In this document: positions 54,963 to 64,000 of the stretch, one piece after another
Numbering within the stretch: the first letter of the stretch is position 1
Layout of the letters: every line of letters begins with the position of its first letter
Origin: Littorina saxatilis
Taxonomy: Eukaryota; Mollusca; Gastropoda; Littorinimorpha; Littorinidae
Length of the DNA stretch: 64,000 nt
Reading direction: 5' to 3'
NCBI RefSeq assembly: GCF_037325665.1
Contig: NC_090255.1
Location: 29,190,214 to 29,254,213, forward strand
Notes under the pieces: generated by a model
The model's input: the letters and a program-made list of their open reading frames with translations, nothing else
Databases searched by the model: none
Told to the model about the DNA's origin: nothing
Position numbers and translations under genes: made by a program

Positions 54963-56332
54963 TTTTTATATTTAGTCAAGTTTTGACTAAATATTTTAAC
55001 ATCGAGGGGGAATCGAAACGAGGGTATGGTGTATGTGTGTCTGTGTGTGTGTGTGTGTAGAGCGATTCAGACTAAACTACTGGACCGATCTTTATGAAAT
55101 TTGACATGAGAGTTCCTGGGTATGAAATCCCCGAACGTTTTTTTCATTTTTTTGATAAATGTCTTTGATGACGTCATATCCGGCTTTTCGTGAAAGTTGA
55201 GGCGGCACTGTCACGCCCTCATTTTTCAACCAAATTGGTTGAAATTTTCGTCAAGTACTCTTCGACGAAGCCCGGGGTTCGGTATTGCATTTCAGCTTGG
55301 TGGCTTAAAAATTAATTAATGACTTTGGTCATTAAAAATCTGAAAATTGTAAAAAAAAATAAAAATGTATAAAACGATCCAAATTTACGTTTATCTTATT
55401 CTCCATCACTTGCCGATTCCAAAAACATATAAATATGTTATGTATCGATTGGAGATTGGATTTCCCTTCTTTGAGTCATGTGACGTCAGAGGCCGACAAA
55501 ACTTTATAATTTGGCTTTTCAGGTTGATCGAAACTTCATAGGAACTCAAAAAAAAGACGTCATGTGTTTGATTGCATGTGTGTGTGCTGTTCAATGTCAA
55601 AACAACAACAAAGTGAGTACATGACGTGTGTTTTGTAGTTCCTTTGAAGTTTCGGTCAACCTGAAACGCCCAAATATGAAGCTTATGTGTTTGATTGCAT
55701 ACATGTATGTGGATTGCATGCATGTGTGTGTGTGCTCGTTCAATCGTCAAAACAACAACAAAGTCATAAGTACCTGAAAAGATATCGATCGATACATAAA
55801 TGTTATTTGCGTGTTTGACCAAAATATGACATTTTACACAGATCTCGACAATCATTGTTCACCTCGACCGCTAGCGCGGTCTCGGAGAACAATGACTGTC
55901 TCGATCTGTGTAAAATGTCATATTTTGGTCAAACACGCAAATAACGTATAATATTCGGATTAAAAACAAGCTCTGAAAATTAAATATATAAAAATTATTA
56001 TCAAATTTTTTTCCCCGAAATCAATTTAAAAACACTTTCATCTTATTCCTTGTCGGTTCCTGATTCCAAAAATATATAGATATGATATGTTTGGATTAAA
56101 AACACGCTCAGAAAGTTAAAACGAAGAGAGGTACAGAAAAGCGTGCTATCCTTCTCAGCGCAACGAATACCCCGCTCTTCTTGTCCATTCCACGTGCACT
56201 GCCTTTGCCACGGGCGGTGGAGTGACGATGCTACGAGTATACGGTCTTGCTGCGTTGCGTTGCGTTCAGTTTCATTCTGTGAGTTCGACAGCTACTTGAC
56301 TAAATATTGTATTTTCGCCTTACGCGACTTGT
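54963..56332 (+). mobile_element. HINE-like repeat, copy 9, nested in copy 8
   Basis: A complete plus-strand copy, TATATTTAGTCAAG to CGCGACTTG, inserted in a T run of copy 8 without target duplication. It carries its own foldback insertion at 55442-55949. Confidence 0.92.
55442..55949. mobile_element. Foldback element inserted in copy 9
   Basis: About 500 bp interrupt the motif AAATATGTTATATTCGG of the host copy. Its right part is a hairpin with arms 55802-55860 and 55887-55945 (GTTATTTGCGTGTTTGACCA outermost) around a 26-bp loop. The left part contains two related GTTTGATTGCAT blocks. Confidence 0.8.
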
Positions 56333-57138
56333 CTGTACCTCTCTTTGTTTTAACTTTCTGAGCGTGTTTTTAATCCAAACATATCATATCTATATGTTTT
56401 TGGAATCAGGAACTGACAAGGAATAAGATGAAAGTGTTTTTAAATTGATTTGGACAATTTAATTTTGATAATAATTTTTATATATTTAATTTTCAGAGCT
56501 TGTTTTTAATCCAAATATAACATATTTATATGTTTTTGGAATCAGAAAATGATGGAGAATAAGAAGAACGTAAATTTGGATCGTTTTATAAATTTTTATT
56601 TTTTTTTACAATTTTCAGATTTTTAATGACCAAAGTCATAAATTAATTTTTAAGCCACCAAGCTGAAATGCAATACCGAACCCCGGGCTTCGTCGAAGAG
56701 TACTTGACGAAAATTTCAACCAATTTGGTTGAAAAATGAGGGCGTGACAGTGCCGCCTCAACTTTCACGAAAAGCCGGATATGACGTCATCAAAGACATT
56801 TATCAAAAAAATGAAAAAAACGTTCGGGGATATCATACCCAGGAACTCTCATGTAAAATTTCATAAAGATCGGTCCAGTAGTTTGGTCTGAATCGCTCTA
56901 CACACACACACACACACAGACAGACAGACAGACAGACAGACACACACACACACACACATACACCACGACCCTCGTCTCGATTCCCCCCTCTACGTTAAAA
57001 TATTTAGTCAAAACTTGACTAAATATAAAAACAGGGTATGGCTAGGTAATTTCGGAAAAGACCGATAGATAAATGTCTCAATCAGTCAATGGACCGATTT
57101 ATGAAACAAAAATTAAAAAAAATTAAATAAAAATATTT

Positions 57139-57193
57139 CTTTTTACATTTAGTCAAGTTTTGACTAAATGTTTTAATCGAGACGAGGGTCGTG

Positions 57194-57284
<91 letters not shown>

Positions 57285-58059
57285 TGTGCGTGTGTGTGTG
57301 TGTAGAGCGATTCAGACTAAACTACTGGACCGATCTTTATGAAATTTGACATGAGAGTTCCTGGGAATGATATCCCCGGACTTTTTTCCTTTTTTTCGAT
57401 AAATACTTTTGATGACGTCATATCCGGCTTTTTGTAAAAGTTGAGGCGGCACTGTCACACCCTCATTTTTCAATCGAATTGAATGAAATTTTGGCCAAGC
57501 AATCTTCGACGAAGGCCGGACTGTGGTATTGCATTTTAGCCTGGTAAAACTAATGAATGAGTTTGGTCATTAAAAATCGGAAACTTTTAATTAAAATTAT
57601 TTTTTATCAAACGATCCAAAAATAATTTCATCTTATTCTCCGTCATTTTCTGATTCCAAAAACATATACATATGTTATATTTGGATTACAAACAAGCTCT
57701 GAAAATTAAAAATATGAAAACTATGATTAAAATTAATTTTCCGTAATCGATTTAAAAACAATTTCATCTTATTCTTTGTCGGTCCCTGATTCCAAAAACA
57801 TATAGATATGATATGTTTGGATTAAAAACAAACTCAGTAAGCTAAAAAGAATAGACATGCAGAAAAGCGTGTTATCCTGCTCAGCGCGACCACTACCGCA
57901 CTATTCTGCATGGCTTGTCGATTTCACTGCCTTTGCCACGAGCGGTGGACTGACGAAACTACGAGTATGTGGTCTTGGTGAAAAAAGCAGTGCGTTCAGT
58001 TTCATTCTGTGAGTTCGACAGCTTGAATAAATGTTATAATTTCGCCTTACGCGACTCGT
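57139..58059 (+). mobile_element. HINE-like repeat, copy 10
   Basis: Short 5' block, TG tract of about 100 bp, full body and diverged end TTACGCGACTCG. Confidence 0.92.
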
Positions 58060-58464
58060 TAATTTATTTTTGTTTTTAGAAAATCGGAATATGGTTACAG
58101 AAATCGGAAAATAGCTGCAACGAAATCAAAACTTGGAAGAATTCCTCGAAAATTGGACGGTTTGGTAGGTTTTCAGGTTACATTCTTTAATTAGTTTCAA
58201 TCAAATGCTTCACATTTAGCACAACTATGAATGAAGAAACAAGACCAAGAAAGTTCAAAATCAAATGCAACTTTTTCCCCCCTCACAATTTACTGTCCAT
58301 TATCTTCATAAAAATTAAACAACCTCTTCAGGACATTGTGCCTTCAGTCTTCTGAAATTCTGCCAGAAGAAGGTTGCATAAACCGAAATATTGCAACTAA
58401 CTATTGGTGTTTGATCTTTATGATTCTTTATTCTTCGTTGTTTTTGTCCTCCCTTTAAACAATT
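58060..58464. other. AT-rich spacer
   Basis: No gene or repeat recognised between copy 10 and the minisatellite. Confidence 0.4.
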
Positions 58465-59396
58465 CTCACAACAGCTCTGTAACTGTGATAAGTTTCTCAC
58501 AACAGCTCTGTAACTGTGATAAGTTTCTCACAACAGCTCTGTAACTGTGATAAGTTTCTCACAACAGCTCTGTAACTGTAATAAGTTTCTCACAACAGCT
58601 CTGTAACTGTAATAAGTTTCTCACAACAGCTCTGTAACTGTGATAAGTTTCTCACAACAGCTCTGTAACTGTAATAAGTTTCTCACAACAGCTCTGTAAC
58701 TGTAATAAGTTTCTCACAACAGCTCTGTAACTGTAATAAGTTTCTCACAACAGCTCTGTAACTGTGATAAGTTTCTCACAACAGCTCTGTAACTGTGATA
58801 AGTTTCTCACAACAGCTCTGTAACTGTGATAAGTTTCTCACAACAGCTCTGTAACTGTAATAAGTTTCTCACAACAGCTCTGTAACTGTAATAAGTTTCT
58901 CACAACAGCTCTGTAACTGTGATAAGTTTCTCACAACAGCTCTGTAACTGTAATAAGTTTCTCACAACAGCTCTGTAACTGTGATAAGTTTCTCACAACA
59001 GCTCTGTAACTGTAATAAGTTTCTCACAACAGCTCTGTAACTGTAATAAGTTTCTCACAACAGCTCTGTAACTGTGATAAGTTTCTCACAACAGCTCTGT
59101 AACTGTGATAAGTTTCTCACAACAGCTCTGTAACTGTGATAAGTTTCTCACAACAGCTCTGTAACTGTGATAAGTTTCTCACAACAGCTCTGTAACTGTG
59201 ATAAGTTTCTCACAACAGCTCTGTAACTGTGATACGTTTCTCACAACAGCTCTGTAACTGTAATAAGTTTCTCACAACAGCTCTGTAACTGTGATAAGTT
59301 TCTCACAACAGCTCTGTAACTGTAATAAGTTTCTCACAACAGCTCTGTAACTATAATAAGTTTCTCACAACAGCTCTGTAACTGTGATAAGTTTCT
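58465..59396. repeat. 31-bp minisatellite, 30 units
   Basis: The unit is CTCACAACAGCTCTGTAACT followed by GTGATAAGTTT. Units differ almost only at one site, GTGATAAG (17 units) versus GTAATAAG (13 units). Two further single changes occur: GATACG in unit 25 and CTATAA in unit 29. Confidence 0.98.
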
Positions 59397-60096
59397 CCTC
59401 ACTGTAATGCATAATGCGCAGTCCCGGGGCGGCAAAAAAGCTTTTTTGTTTGTTTGTTGACTGATTGATTTGCAAAATGACTGGTTGATTCATGGCCGAG
59501 TCAGTCAATGGACCTTTAGTGGACAAAACCCAAGCCAATCCCTGAAAAAAGCTACCTCAGTCTCCTTTTTTTCTCTCAAAAAAACAACACCTACCGTTCT
59601 TTCCTCCCACCTCCACCCTTCCCCCCTCTTCCTCCTGCTAGCTTGTTCTTATTCTTTCTGATTTGCTTTAACTATGCTTTTCATCTAGATAGTGCCACAG
59701 TTTATAAGTAATGTTTGTCCGACATCATATTTGTGTTATTTTCCTACTACGTAGGGCGCGTAATATAAGCGTTCGCTGGAGTTCGTGTCCCTATTGTTTA
59801 TCGTTGTATTATTGTATCATGTTTGATTTAATAAAACATTGTTTAAACCAACAACAACCTGAAAACATCTCACTCAGCAGAAAGAAAGAGAACAAAAAGT
59901 TGATGATAAGCAGCACAAGGTGAAATTGACCTCATATCTTACATTAAAGAAGATATGGCTGATCCATTGGAGATACAAAAAAATGGCGTTAATTGAATTT
60001 GTTGTATGTCGTTATAGTACCCTGAAACGAGAGGCCGAGAAACAAATAACCCGTTACCTTAAGACGTATAAATGTAATGTTTTTCTGGGGTTTTCT

Positions 60097-60097
<1 letters not shown>
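59397..60097. other. Intergenic, contains an AATAAA
   Basis: AT-rich. An AATAAA lies at 59830. No exon can be supported upstream of it. Confidence 0.35.
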
Positions 60098-60177
<80 letters not shown>

Positions 60178-60198
60178 CCTCCCTCCCTCCCTCCCTCC
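60098..60198. repeat. (CT)n then (CCCT)n
   Basis: About 75 bp of CT followed by seven CCCT units, abutting the left arm of a MITE. Confidence 0.96.
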
Positions 60199-60206
60199 AC
60201 CCATTG

Positions 60207-60632
60207 CACACCGGTACGACCGAACTAAGGTAACGTTAAATTACTGTTGTGCAGCGGGTTGAAAGAATACCCTATACCTCGGAGATATACCTTCACTCGG
60301 TCTCAACGACGTCACGTGACATGTTATATGGTGGAAGAGAATGCTGTCGCTTATTTTCCTTTTGAGGATGAGGGTTTAACATGGATCGGGAACTTACAGG
60401 ACAACCGCGGCTGTGCTTCCAAGTTTGGATTAGTTCTTTCCGTGACTGAGCATCGTTTCAGTCTTACCGAACTGAGGGTGGGAAATAAGCGACAGCATTC
60501 TCTTCCACCATATAACATGTCACGTGACGTCGTTGAGACCGAGTGAAGGTATATCTCCGAGGTATAGGGTATTCTTTCAACCCGCTGCACAACAGTAATT
60601 TATTGATACCTTAGTTCGGTCGTACCGGTGTG
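60207..60632. mobile_element. MITE with ~153-bp inverted repeats between two CT tracts
   Basis: Left arm 60207-60359 starts CACACCGGTACGACCGAACT. Right arm 60481-60632 is its near-perfect inverted copy. The 121-bp centre is unique. No transposase is present. Confidence 0.92.
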
Positions 60633-60636
60633 TAAT

Positions 60637-61339
<703 letters not shown>

Positions 61340-61351
61340 ATACGTTGCAAT

Positions 61352-61653
61352 TTTGTTTGTTTGTTTGACGCCCAGCCGACCACGAAGGGCCATATCAGGG
61401 CGGTGCTGCTTTGACATATAACGTGCGCCACACACAAGACAGAAACGGCAGCACAGGCTTCATGTCTCACCCAGTCACATTAGTCTGACACCGGACCAAC
61501 CAGTCCTAGCACAAACCCCATAATGCCAGACCCCAGGCGGAGCAGCCACTAGATTGCCAATTCTAAAGTCTTAGGTATGACCCGGCCGGGGTTCGAACCC
61601 ACGACCTCCCGATCACGGGGCGGACGCCTTACCACTAGGCCAACCGTGCCGGT
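61352..61653 (-). mobile_element. tRNA-derived SINE, copy 7
   Basis: Full-length in reverse orientation. Target duplication ATACGTTGCAAT is at 61340-61351 and 61654-61665. Confidence 0.95.
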
Positions 61654-61780
61654 ATACGTTGCAATCATCTTTAAGAATAGGCGCATGAGGCATGCTCTGT
61701 TTTGTTTGTTATTCCTTGCCTTAGCGCACCTTAATCTTTTGAACAAAGTCATAATTATACATGTTACTGCTTTTTCTCAG

Positions 61781-61857
61781 GGGTAGACTCTACTCTTAAG
61801 AAGGAATTCGAAGTTGCCCTGGCTAACGTTGGCATTGAAAGATGTCTTCTGAAATAG
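61781..61857 (+). CDS. Candidate terminal coding exon, unknown gene
   Basis: A strong acceptor (CTGCTTTTTCTCAG) is followed by a frame encoding VDSTLKKEFEVALANVGIER and CLLK, then TAG at 61855-61857. AATAAA follows at 61900. The residue pattern looks protein-like. No upstream exon in the window can be matched to it with confidence, so this is a weak call. It could belong to the gene suggested at 38.8-40.3 kb, but nothing shows this. Confidence 0.3.
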
Positions 61858-61899
61858 GGGTTTGATCTTCAGATTAACCGAAACTGGAGATCGACATTG

Positions 61900-61905
61900 A
61901 ATAAA
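61900..61905 (+). terminator. AATAAA polyadenylation signal after the candidate terminal exon
   Basis: AATAAA 43 bp after the stop codon at 61857. Confidence 0.35.
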
Positions 61906-62189
61906 CAGAAGAGGAAGGGGTTTAAAGATGAAGATTTTTTTTGAGATCGTTGATTTTTTTTCTTCTTTTATCTTATTTTTGTTCTCTCTCTTTCTTGCTT
62001 TTTGCCTTTTCTTTCTTCGTTCTTTTCTGTTCTTGTTTTGGGTTGAGGTTGATAACGAATGTAAGGGGGTAAGGCGGGGGGGGGGGGGGGTAAGGAGTCC
62101 TATATCCTAGCCTCGTCCCGCCTTCTTGCGATGTGTGTTTGCGAGCGAGGGAAATGGGAAGAAGTGTGTGCGTACAAATGCGCGAACCC

Positions 62190-62191
<2 letters not shown>

Positions 62192-62243
<52 letters not shown>

Positions 62244-62250
62244 GCTGTGT

Positions 62251-62317
<67 letters not shown>

Positions 62318-62365
62318 TGTGTGTGTGTGTGTGTGTCCGTGTGTGTGCGTGCGTGTGTCAGTGTG
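62192..62365. repeat. (TG)n microsatellite
   Basis: Two pure TG runs separated by TCCGCTGTGTCTC. Confidence 0.96.
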
Positions 62366-62651
62366 TATATTTAGGCTTGCGAGTGCGCACCTACGCATTC
62401 ACACATCCACACACAGACATACTCACAACTCTCATGTCCCCCACCTTTCCATTTGAAAACCATAACCTTATCTCAAGAGCCTTCTCTTGACACTGACCCT
62501 GTGACCGGCGTGCTCCCCTGACGAGTTAGTCAACAACCGTTTGCTCAAGGATTGCTTGTTGCGGTGACTTATGACAACTCGTTATGAGTCGTGTATAGTT
62601 TACTGGCCTGGTATAACTGACAGTACTGGGTTTGTATCAAGATTAGAACCA

Positions 62652-62820
62652 ACTCTCTCTCTCTCTCTCACTCTGTCTCTCTCTCTTTCTCTGCCTCTCT
62701 CTCTCTCTCTGTCTCCCTCTCAGTCTCTGTATCTCTCCCTCTCTCTCGCTCCCTCTCACTCTCTCTGTATCTCTCCCTCTCTCTCTCTCGCTCTCCCCCC
62801 CTCTCTCTCTCTCTCTCGCG

Positions 62821-62861
<41 letters not shown>

Positions 62862-62890
62862 GCACACACACACACACACAGACACACACA

Positions 62891-62946
<56 letters not shown>
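62652..62946. repeat. Compound (CT)n-(CA)n array
   Basis: Imperfect CT with CCCT, GTAT and GC interruptions to about 62839, then CA. Confidence 0.96.
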
Positions 62947-62947
<1 letters not shown>

Positions 62948-63189
62948 TCTACTTGCTGTGGTGAGTTGGCATTTCTTGATGAATTTATTCCGAAAAAAAA
63001 CTCATTCATTCATTCATTCGTTCGTAAAAACTTCCACTATGCAAAGAGAGCACCCACATTGTTTGAGTTTGGTATGTGACCAAGAGGAAGGATAGTCTTA
63101 TCCCATTAAAAAAAAAAAGCCTGGTCAGCTCTGAGACGGTGCGCCAAACAGTTTTCGCGAGAAGGAGTGTGCCTTGAAAAACATAATAT

Positions 63190-63281
63190 TGTCAAACATC
63201 TCGCTTCAGTCAAACATCTCGCTTCATAAGTCAAACATCTCGCTTCATAAGTCAAACATCTCGCTTCATAAGTCAAACAAA
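63190..63281. repeat. 21-bp tandem repeat
   Basis: Four to five units of GTCAAACATCTCGCTTCATAA; the first is three bases shorter. Confidence 0.93.
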
Positions 63282-63419
63282 ATATCCACATGAGATCACA
63301 ACAAGAAATCCAAACTGACAAATGCGCGACATTCACAGTTTGAACATATATCACATCAGACAAACCCCTATCTCGCTTGTTGCAGTGATCACAATAGACC
63401 TTTTCGGTATCTGAGCAGC

Positions 63420-63429
63420 TCTCGCGAGA
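63420..63429. promoter_or_regulatory. TCTCGCGAGA palindrome
   Basis: An exact copy of the metazoan TCTCGCGAGA promoter element known from TATA-less promoters. Partial CGCGAGA copies are at about 63156 and 63454. It lies 315 bp upstream of the ORF at 63744. Confidence 0.45.
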
Positions 63430-63575
63430 CACGTTCTTTGTTATGCTTTGAACATCGCGAGAACTTCGAACCTTGGCTTGTGCAGCTCGCACGAGATCGC
63501 TGTACCGCATGCTTTGCTATGCTCTGAAGTTTGCGAGAGATTACGAGAGCTTGGAATACCGATAGGGTATATAGT

Positions 63576-63713
63576 CCACCATACCACCGCAACAATCTCC
63601 CTGCAACTGAGGAGCAAACTGTGCGACTTTCACAAACATCTATCTCGCTTGTTGCAGTGATCACAATAGTCCACCAGATCCCGGCAACAATCAGCCTCCC
63701 TACAACTGAGGAC
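63576..63713. repeat. Direct duplication of a ~91-bp block
   Basis: TAGTCCACCATACCACCGCA... recurs as TAGTCCACCAGATCCCGGCA..., both followed by a CAACTGAGGA block. CTCGCTTGTTGCAGTGATCA also occurs twice (63372 and 63645). Confidence 0.75.
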
Positions 63714-63743
63714 TCTTACAGCTTCCAACCACACCGACGAGAC

Positions 63744-64000
63744 ATGTTTATCCCTCGCAGCGACACTTCATCGTATCATCTGATCCCAAGTTGTTCGGAA
63801 TTGCTCTCTCGCAGTCTGGCACTGCAAAACTGCCAAGACGGATGGGACTATTTCCTCCGGCGAATGCATGCGATCCCTGGGGGGTCAAGAGGCGTCATCT
63901 ATGTTGGGAATGTATCCCTGCGCCTGCTCTATGAAAAGAACGCTAACCGTGTCGTAGGCGTCGGCTGTAGAGAGTTATGTTCCCTTGGGGATGCCTCGGA
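63744..64000 (+). CDS. Unidentified ORF running off the right edge
   Basis: ATG at 63744 opens a frame of at least 85 codons with no stop to the window end. It reads MFIPRSDTSSYHLIPSCSEL, then DGWDYFLRRMHAIPGGSRGV and IYVGNVSLRLLYEKNANRVV. Codon choice is balanced and GC-richer than the flanking DNA, and the sequence is not low-complexity, so it looks coding. It has six cysteines in the visible part, no signal peptide and no membrane segment. I do not recognise the family. An upstream TCTCGCGAGA motif suggests a promoter. A mobile-element protein is an alternative. Confidence 0.55.
   Translation, partial: MFIPRSDTSSYHLIPSCSELLSRSLALQNCQDGWDYFLRRMHAIPGGSRGVIYVGNVSLRLLYEKNANRVVGVGCRELCSLGDAS

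Larger units (their letters stand above)
54773..57030 (-). mobile_element. HINE-like repeat, copy 8, split by copy 9
   Basis: The parts 54773-54962 and 56333-57030 join to the sequence seen uninterrupted at 18283-19129. The break falls within GCACGCTTTT/CTGTACC. Confidence 0.92.

Noticed and set aside
58465-59396. CRISPR-like array
   Set aside because: Units are contiguous 31-mers without unique spacers in an animal genome. It is a minisatellite.
60247-60590. Pair of overlapping ORFs (99 and 79 codons) in the MITE
   Set aside because: Both come from the two inverted arms, mirror each other and have no domain.

Overview
The window is repeat-dominated, intron-rich animal DNA. The organism looks like a mollusc, most likely a marine gastropod. 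That placement is an inference: it rests on the SINE and LINE tails, the very dense (CA/TG)n and (CT/GA)n tracts, and a short dispersed repeat with an embedded TG microsatellite, which I recall from gastropod genomes. No bacterial, organellar or CRISPR features are present.

Layout from left to right. 1-5910 (minus) holds an apparently intact LINE reverse-transcriptase ORF that runs off the left edge and, 1.5 kb away, a LINE ORF1-like CDS. 7053-19503 (minus) holds six consecutive exons, in phase with one another, of a monocarboxylate-transporter-like (SLC16/MFS) gene; its last helices should lie left of the window. Its introns carry tRNA-derived SINEs, three head-to-tail copies of the dispersed repeat, a TIR element with an 80-bp satellite, and long microsatellites next to splice donors. 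A 200-N assembly gap (21519-21718) abuts a young LTR retrotransposon (about 21.71-29.67 kb, minus) with a single gag-pol ORF and the uncommon order gag-protease-integrase-RT-RNase H, as in Gmr1-like Ty3/gypsy elements. 30172-32514 (plus) is a rhodopsin-class GPCR with a very long third intracellular loop.

The right half has few genes. It contains a candidate small secreted peptide exon (35150-35293, minus), possible 5' exons of an unidentified plus-strand gene (38.8-40.3 kb), a possible terminal exon with a polyadenylation signal (61781-61857), and an unidentified ORF starting at 63744 and running off the right edge, behind a TCTCGCGAGA promoter-type motif. The rest is SINEs, LINE 3' fragments, MITE or foldback elements, a 30-unit 31-bp minisatellite and many simple repeats.

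The most informative structural signal is the roughly 880-bp repeat family. It has a hairpin at one end, subterminal inverted repeats and a TG core, and it occurs as tandem arrays. One copy is inserted inside another copy, and an empty site is visible elsewhere in the window, which together fix its ends and show T-T insertion without target duplication. This architecture fits non-autonomous Helentrons (HINE/DINE/pearl type). The host genes show no operon-like cooperation.
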